In this document: positions 51,201 to 55,023 of the stretch, one piece after another
How positions within the stretch are numbered: the first letter of the stretch is position 1
How the letters are laid out: every line of letters starts with the position of its first letter
NCBI GenBank assembly: GCA_937929935.1
Contig: CALFUL010000022.1
Coordinates: 1-55,023, forward strand
Reading direction: 5' to 3'
DNA length: 55,023 nt
Source of the DNA: an uncultured Flavobacteriaceae bacterium
GTDB lineage: Bacteria; Bacteroidota; Bacteroidia; Flavobacteriales; Flavobacteriaceae
Translations under genes and position numbers: made by a program
The notes under the pieces: model-generated
Told to the model about the DNA's origin: nothing
The model's input: the letters and a program-made list of their open reading frames with translations, nothing else
Database searches by the model: none

Positions 51201-52393
51201 GAAAGTTCAAAAAGCCTTTCAAAAATATTCGAGAAGAAGCTAAAAACCATTTAGCTGCTATTTTGATTTCCCATAAGGCTAAAAACAAAGTAGTTACACT
51301 TAATAAAAACAAGATTAAAATTAAGGGAAAAGATAAATATAAAGTTAAGACAGAATTGACTCCACGTGGACAATTACACAAAGAGACCATTTATGGGAAA
51401 AGCAATTACTACGAAGTAAAGGAGGAAAAGATAAGTTCAAAGTTCGATGTTAAAAAAATAGCCACTGTTACCAAGCCTGCCTTTAGAAAGGCACTGATAG
51501 AACGTTTGGAAGCATTTGAAAATGACCCAAAAAAAGCTTTTTCAGGTAAAAATAGCTTGACGAAAAATCCAATATTCATCAACGGTTCAGACGAAAATGT
51601 GCCTGATATGGTAAAAACCAAAACATTACAATCACAATTTACCATACGAAAAGAAATTACACCTGATTTAAAAGTGGACAAAGTAGTCGATGAAGGTGTA
51701 AAAAAAATACTTAAGGAAAGGCTTAAAGCATTTAATGGAAAGCCCAAAGAAGCTTTTGCTAATTTGGATGACAAACCTATTTGGTTAAATAAGGAAGAAG
51801 GTATAAAAATAAAACGTGCTACTATTACAGGTGTCAGTAATGCGGAGCCCTTACATCACGGAAAAGATTTGAACGGCAACAGGCTCTTTGATAAGGAAGA
51901 AAAAGAAATACCTGTTGATTATGTTAGTCTAGGAAATAACCATCATATAGCTATTTATAGAAGTGAGGATGGTCAGTTAGGCGACGAGGCCGTTTCTTTT
52001 TACGAGGCCGTAGTCCGTAAAACTCAAAACCTTCCAATTGTTAAAGCAAGAAATGAAAGTGGCTGGCCATTACTGTTTACATTGAAACAAAATGAGATGT
52101 TTGTTTTTCCTTCAAAAGATTTTGATCCTGAAAAAATCGATTTGAAAAATCCTATTAATAAGGAGAACGTTTCGAAGAACCTCTTTAGAGTTCAAAAAAT
52201 TTCCAAAGTAACTTATGGCAATTCATCTGTCAGAGATTATGTTTTTAGACATCATTTAGAAACGGAAATTACTGATACTAAGGAAACGAAAGACATAACA
52301 TTTAAACCCATAAAGAGTCTAGGTCACTTTAAAAACGTCGTAAAAGTTAGATTGAATCATTTAGGTAATATTGTTGATGTAGGTGAATATTAA
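48263..52393 (+). CDS. cas9: CRISPR-associated endonuclease Cas9, type II-C
   Basis: The 1376-aa protein has all nuclease parts. RuvC-I is ILGLDLGTTSIGWAFV with D8. The arginine-rich bridge helix is RTLKRGMRRNLQRYKQRR. RuvC-II is IRIELARELKK with E686, HNH is DVEHIIPQS with H770, and RuvC-III is RHHAMDAITVAF with H933 and D936. The protein should therefore be a double-strand cutter guided by crRNA:tracrRNA. The C-terminal part, where PAM and guide contacts reside, contains an internal duplication (about residues 1079-1093 and 1151-1165). The operon order cas9-cas1-cas2 without csn2 or cas4 defines subtype II-C. The PAM cannot be read from the sequence. Confidence 0.95.
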   Translation: MKRILGLDLGTTSIGWAFVNEAENDNETSSIIRTGVRVIPLSTDEQQDFKKGNTITINADRTLKRGMRRNLQRYKQRREAVIDILTKIGFINKKIKLSEDQKATHSTYELRAKAPSEKLTKDEFARVLLMINKKRGYKSSRKANNQEEGQLIDGMAIAKRLHNEKLTPGQLSHNFLKEGKKLLPDYYRSDLQNEFDGIWNFQEQFYPNSLTQKHKEALCGLNKTNTGQYFEKTIKTERAENKGKEKKIREYEWRSKALKEQLPLEQIAFTLTEINNQINQSSGYLGAISDRSKELYFNDLTVGQFQYNQLKSYPHATLKNQVFYRQDYMDEFDAIWKQQSKHYPELTEKVRKELRDVSIFYQRRLKSQKGLINICEFEAVERNVTIDSVIKKKLLGPRVAPKSSPVFQQSKVWQNINAIKLTNEKSKEVTVLDEDLRESLFEILNVSEGWTDKQFLSWLAKNSDLKGKEWKVNFDKLQGNRTQAALFLAYAKIAQQEGWDTLDFKNRGRSLVDDLKICFQEIGIEPNLFDVDFELKGNDFSKQASYQLWHLLYSYEDDNSPTGTQSLIQKLQDNFGFKKEHAQVLSRVTFQQDYGNLSVRAIRKIYPFLEEGKMYDEACELAGYNHSNSITSEENKNRELEDRLEILRKNSLRNPVVEKILNQMINVINAILNDTEMGRPDEIRIELARELKKTAKQRKELTQAIGKATSDHIAFREKIKKEFGLAYVSRKDLIKYKLYLELKSIGFKTLYSGTYIKPEELFTNKFDVEHIIPQSVLFDDSFSNKTLELKDVNLEKGNETAFDYCERKGWFEDFNSRVQDVFTQKGIRYGKLKKLLMSKSDVPEGFLNRDLGNSAYIAKKASEILQSITKKVSATSGSITAKLRSDWELINVLQELNWEKYEALGLTYYDYNKSGKALPRIKDWTKRNDHRHHAMDAITVAFTKPAFIQYLNNMNAKSEKGGEIYGIEKKYTYRNGEGGRKFKKPFKNIREEAKNHLAAILISHKAKNKVVTLNKNKIKIKGKDKYKVKTELTPRGQLHKETIYGKSNYYEVKEEKISSKFDVKKIATVTKPAFRKALIERLEAFENDPKKAFSGKNSLTKNPIFINGSDENVPDMVKTKTLQSQFTIRKEITPDLKVDKVVDEGVKKILKERLKAFNGKPKEAFANLDDKPIWLNKEEGIKIKRATITGVSNAEPLHHGKDLNGNRLFDKEEKEIPVDYVSLGNNHHIAIYRSEDGQLGDEAVSFYEAVVRKTQNLPIVKARNESGWPLLFTLKQNEMFVFPSKDFDPEKIDLKNPINKENVSKNLFRVQKISKVTYGNSSVRDYVFRHHLETEITDTKETKDITFKPIKSLGHFKNVVKVRLNHLGNIVDVGEY

Positions 52394-52405
52394 AATGAAT
52401 ATGCG

Positions 52406-53311
52406 ATGATTAAAAGAACACTCTTTTTCGGCAATTCCGCCTATCTCAGCACCAAGAACAATCAGTTGGTGGTCAATTTTCCTGAAGACGGGAAGAAGGA
52501 AGAGACAATACCCATCGAAGATTTGGGGTATGTGGTTTTAGAAGATCCTCAGATAACCATTACCAATGGGTTGATACGAAAATTGGTACAAAACAAAACA
52601 GCAGTTGTTACTTGTGATGCGCAACATTTACCTTGTTCGATATTACAACCATTGGTGGGTCATACAGAACAGACCGAGCGTATGCGCCATCAACTCAATG
52701 CGAGTCTTCCATTGAAAAAGAATTTGTGGCAACAAACGGTTGCTTCTAAAATTGATAACCAAGCCAACCATTTATTACGCCGAGAAAAGAATGCCCTAAA
52801 ACTAAAACGTTGGGCGAAAGAGGTTAAAAGTGGCGATACCGGTAATCATGAGGCTTTTGCCGCCGCAGATTATTTTCAAAGATTATTTGATGAAGTTGAG
52901 GGTTTTAGTCGTAATCAAAAAGGCGTGCCACCCAATAATTTATTGAATTATGGTTATGCTATTTTAAGAGCTGTTACCGCTAGAGCTTTGGTAAGTAGTG
53001 GTATGTTGCCAAGCGTTGGAATTTTTCATCGCAACAAATACAATGCTTTTTGTTTGGCGGATGATATTATGGAGCCGTATCGTATTTATGTTGATGCCAT
53101 TGTTTATGAAATGGTGGAAACAGGTGGAAATATCAGCGAATTGAGTACCAACCTTAAATCGCAATTGTTAACTATTCCTGCACTTGATGTTTTTATTGAT
53201 GGTAAATGGAGTCCGTTAATGGTAGCCATGAGCCGAACTACCAATAGCTTATATGAGTGTTTTTTAGGTAGCAGTAGAAAGATACTCTATCCTGAATTTC
53301 AAAAAGATTAG
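52406..53311 (+). CDS. cas1: CRISPR adaptation integrase Cas1
   Basis: The 301-aa type II Cas1 starts at the ATG at 52406, 12 bp after cas9; two nearer ATGs (52395, 52401) are out of frame. It begins with KRTLFFGNSAYLSTKNNQL and has the beta-domain motif IPIEDLGYVVLEDPQITIT. The catalytic helical domain shows NNLLNYGYAILRAVTARALV, SVGIFHRNKYNAFCLADDIM and EPYRIYVDAIVY, which hold the conserved Glu/His/Asp metal ligands. With Cas2 it inserts new spacers. A stem-loop of dispersed palindromes separates it from cas2. Confidence 0.95.
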   Translation: MIKRTLFFGNSAYLSTKNNQLVVNFPEDGKKEETIPIEDLGYVVLEDPQITITNGLIRKLVQNKTAVVTCDAQHLPCSILQPLVGHTEQTERMRHQLNASLPLKKNLWQQTVASKIDNQANHLLRREKNALKLKRWAKEVKSGDTGNHEAFAAADYFQRLFDEVEGFSRNQKGVPPNNLLNYGYAILRAVTARALVSSGMLPSVGIFHRNKYNAFCLADDIMEPYRIYVDAIVYEMVETGGNISELSTNLKSQLLTIPALDVFIDGKWSPLMVAMSRTTNSLYECFLGSSRKILYPEFQKD

Positions 53312-53331
53312 ACACTGGCTTAGCTAAATAA

Positions 53332-53775
<444 letters not shown>

Positions 53776-53789
53776 CATACAAAATGTCT

Positions 53790-53809
53790 GGTCGAGCGCA
53801 GTCGAGACC
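53790..53809. repeat. Inverted copy of the palindromic repeat, downstream of cas2
   Basis: GGTCGAGCGCAGTCGAGACC is the exact reverse complement of 53398-53417, so cas2 lies between perfect 20-bp inverted repeats. The remaining 74 bp to the first CRISPR repeat (53810-53883) show nothing further. Confidence 0.85.
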
Positions 53810-53883
53810 CCAATTTAGCAGCTCATTTTTAAATGCTATTGAATGCCATAAAAAACAGAATACCAACGTTTTACGGAAGGTAT

Positions 53884-55023
53884 CCTGTGATTGATCCTTA
53901 AAATTAAAGAACTGAAAGCAATTCACAACACAATCGACTCCCACATAGTATCGTAGTACCTGTGATTGATCCTTAAAATTAAAGAACTGAAAGCAATTCA
54001 CAACTAAGTTATTAGAAAAGGTCCTTGAGAAAGCCTGTGATTGATCCTTAAAATTAAAGAACTGAAAGCAATTCACAACACTGTACAAATCAAAAATATC
54101 TCCGTCATACCTGTGATTGATCCTTAAAATTAAAGAACTGAAAGCAATTCACAACTAGGCGCTGGAGGTTCTTTCGTAATCCCCCCTGTGATTGATCCTT
54201 AAAATTAAAGAACTGAAAGCAATTCACAACAGTGCAGCAGATAAGGATATAACCAAAAAACCTGTGATTGATCCTTAAAATTAAAGAACTGAAAGCAATT
54301 CACAACCTACAATGATTTTACACATCCTGAAATCCCTGTGATTGATCCTTAAAATTAAAGAACTGAAAGCAATTCACAACTAAAGTTCCATTCGTGTCAA
54401 TAGGGCAAATCCTGTGATTGATCCTTAAAATTAAAGAACTGAAAGCAATTCACAACCTATGGCAATTCATCAAATTCAAGGCTTTTCCTGTGATTGATCC
54501 TTAAAATTAAAGAACTGAAAGCAATTCACAACCTTATCTATGTTAGTTTCAGCAAGTGGATACCTGTGATTGATCCTTAAAATTAAAGAACTGAAAGCAA
54601 TTCACAACATGAGTTAAAGGTTTTAACCGCCCAAATAACCTGTGATTGATCCTTAAAATTAAAGAACTGAAAGCAATTCACAACAAAAAACCAACAATAG
54701 TAGACTACGAAAAACCTGTGATTGATCCTTAAAATTAAAGAACTGAAAGCAATTCACAACATGTCATCGTTTTAAAAGATGTCGGTATGGCCTGTGATTG
54801 ATCCTTAAAATTAAAGAACTGAAAGCAATTCACAACCTGGTGTAACCTTATTGAATGGTTCTTTTCCCTGTGATTGATCCTTAAAATTAAAGAACTGAAA
54901 GCAATTCACAACTACTGAATCTAGAATTACTAGAATACATCACCTGTGATTGATCCTTAAAATTAAAGAACTGAAAGCAATTCACAACATTTGGCTTTTA
55001 ACAACGGTCAGATTGTAACCTGT
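53884..55023 (-). CRISPR. Type II-C CRISPR array, 15 full repeats plus partial, continues past window
   Basis: The 46-bp repeat reads on the plus strand from CCTGTGATTGATCC to GCAATTCACAAC; all 15 full copies are identical. Repeats start at 53884, 53959, 54034, 54110, 54185, 54261, 54335, 54411, 54487, 54563, 54639, 54715, 54791, 54867 and 54943, and a 16th begins at 55019. Spacers, from the cas2 side, are 29, 29, 30, 29, 30, 28 and then nine of 30 bp, all different. The anti-repeat shows that crRNA is read on the minus strand (GTTGTGAATTGCTTTCAG first), toward the cas genes. The leader is therefore expected at the far end, outside the window. Confidence 0.97.

Overview
The window reads as chromosomal DNA of a marine-type member of the Flavobacteriaceae (Bacteroidota). 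It is AT-rich, genes are preceded by TAnnTTTG-type -7 boxes rather than Shine-Dalgarno/sigma70 signals, and the gene families are typical of flavobacteria: GYDIA-type GHMP kinase beside HMG-CoA reductase, two DUF547 proteins, a ComEC without the C-terminal lactamase domain, the LptC/small membrane protein/CorC-HlyC block and the SurE/LpxB block. The genus cannot be fixed from the sequence alone.

Layout. 1-293 (minus): the 5' end of a GNAT gene of the kind that heads flavobacterial arginine operons, preceded by an unlisted 27-codon leader peptide ending in a run of four arginines. 358-5580: an envelope glycosyltransferase set (GT-C mannosyltransferase-like, CESA-like GT2, DPM1-like GT2), a paraoxonase-like lactonase and a MORN-type protein. 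5626-9630: a membrane 4Fe-4S protein, an FAD/NAD oxidoreductase and a DUF547 protein. 9658-14804: outer-membrane barrels, a GH113-like hydrolase and an N-acetylmuramoyl-L-alanine amidase. 14801-18609 (minus): rhodanese, sugar nucleotidyltransferase (TIGR04282), purine nucleoside phosphorylase, DUF547 and glycosyltransferase (TIGR04283), resembling the late half of arsenosugar biosynthesis but with no ArsM or ArsS in view. 18676-20488: a GH32 fructanase and a 56-aa membrane protein. 20694-21427: a wrecked tandem tRNA-Phe/GIY-YIG locus with one intact tRNA. 21528-29296: pantothenate kinase, outer-membrane protein, TPR, LptC, CorC-like and PpiD genes. 29352-38100: mevalonate genes, a DPP IV peptidase, a POT transporter, ComEC and an NlpC/P60 hydrolase. 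38280-41146: an EEP nuclease and two orphan metallopeptidase/lipoprotein cassettes. 41210-47734: a DUF885 peptidase, LpxB, SurE and a Prc-like protease.

47735-55023 is a complete type II-C CRISPR-Cas locus: a divergent tracrRNA, cas9 (1376 aa, all nuclease residues present), cas1, cas2 and an array with a 46-bp repeat that runs off the window (15 full repeats visible). No csn2 or cas4 is present. The strongest unusual signal lies here. The tracrRNA region carries three tandem copies (about 90-94 bp period) of a hairpin module, with wobble pairs that form only on the minus strand, ending in an intrinsic terminator about 257 nt from the anti-repeat. The repeat itself, read in the crRNA direction, contains a Bacteroidota-type promoter-like element, and a similar element precedes the anti-repeat. 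Dispersed palindromes surround cas2, and their core also occurs inside a broken tRNA-Phe copy.

Other points worth attention are two terminator-like hairpins built into the first codons of downstream genes (lptC and the GH113-like gene), the arginine leader peptide, and the duplicated toxin-like metallopeptidase cassettes.
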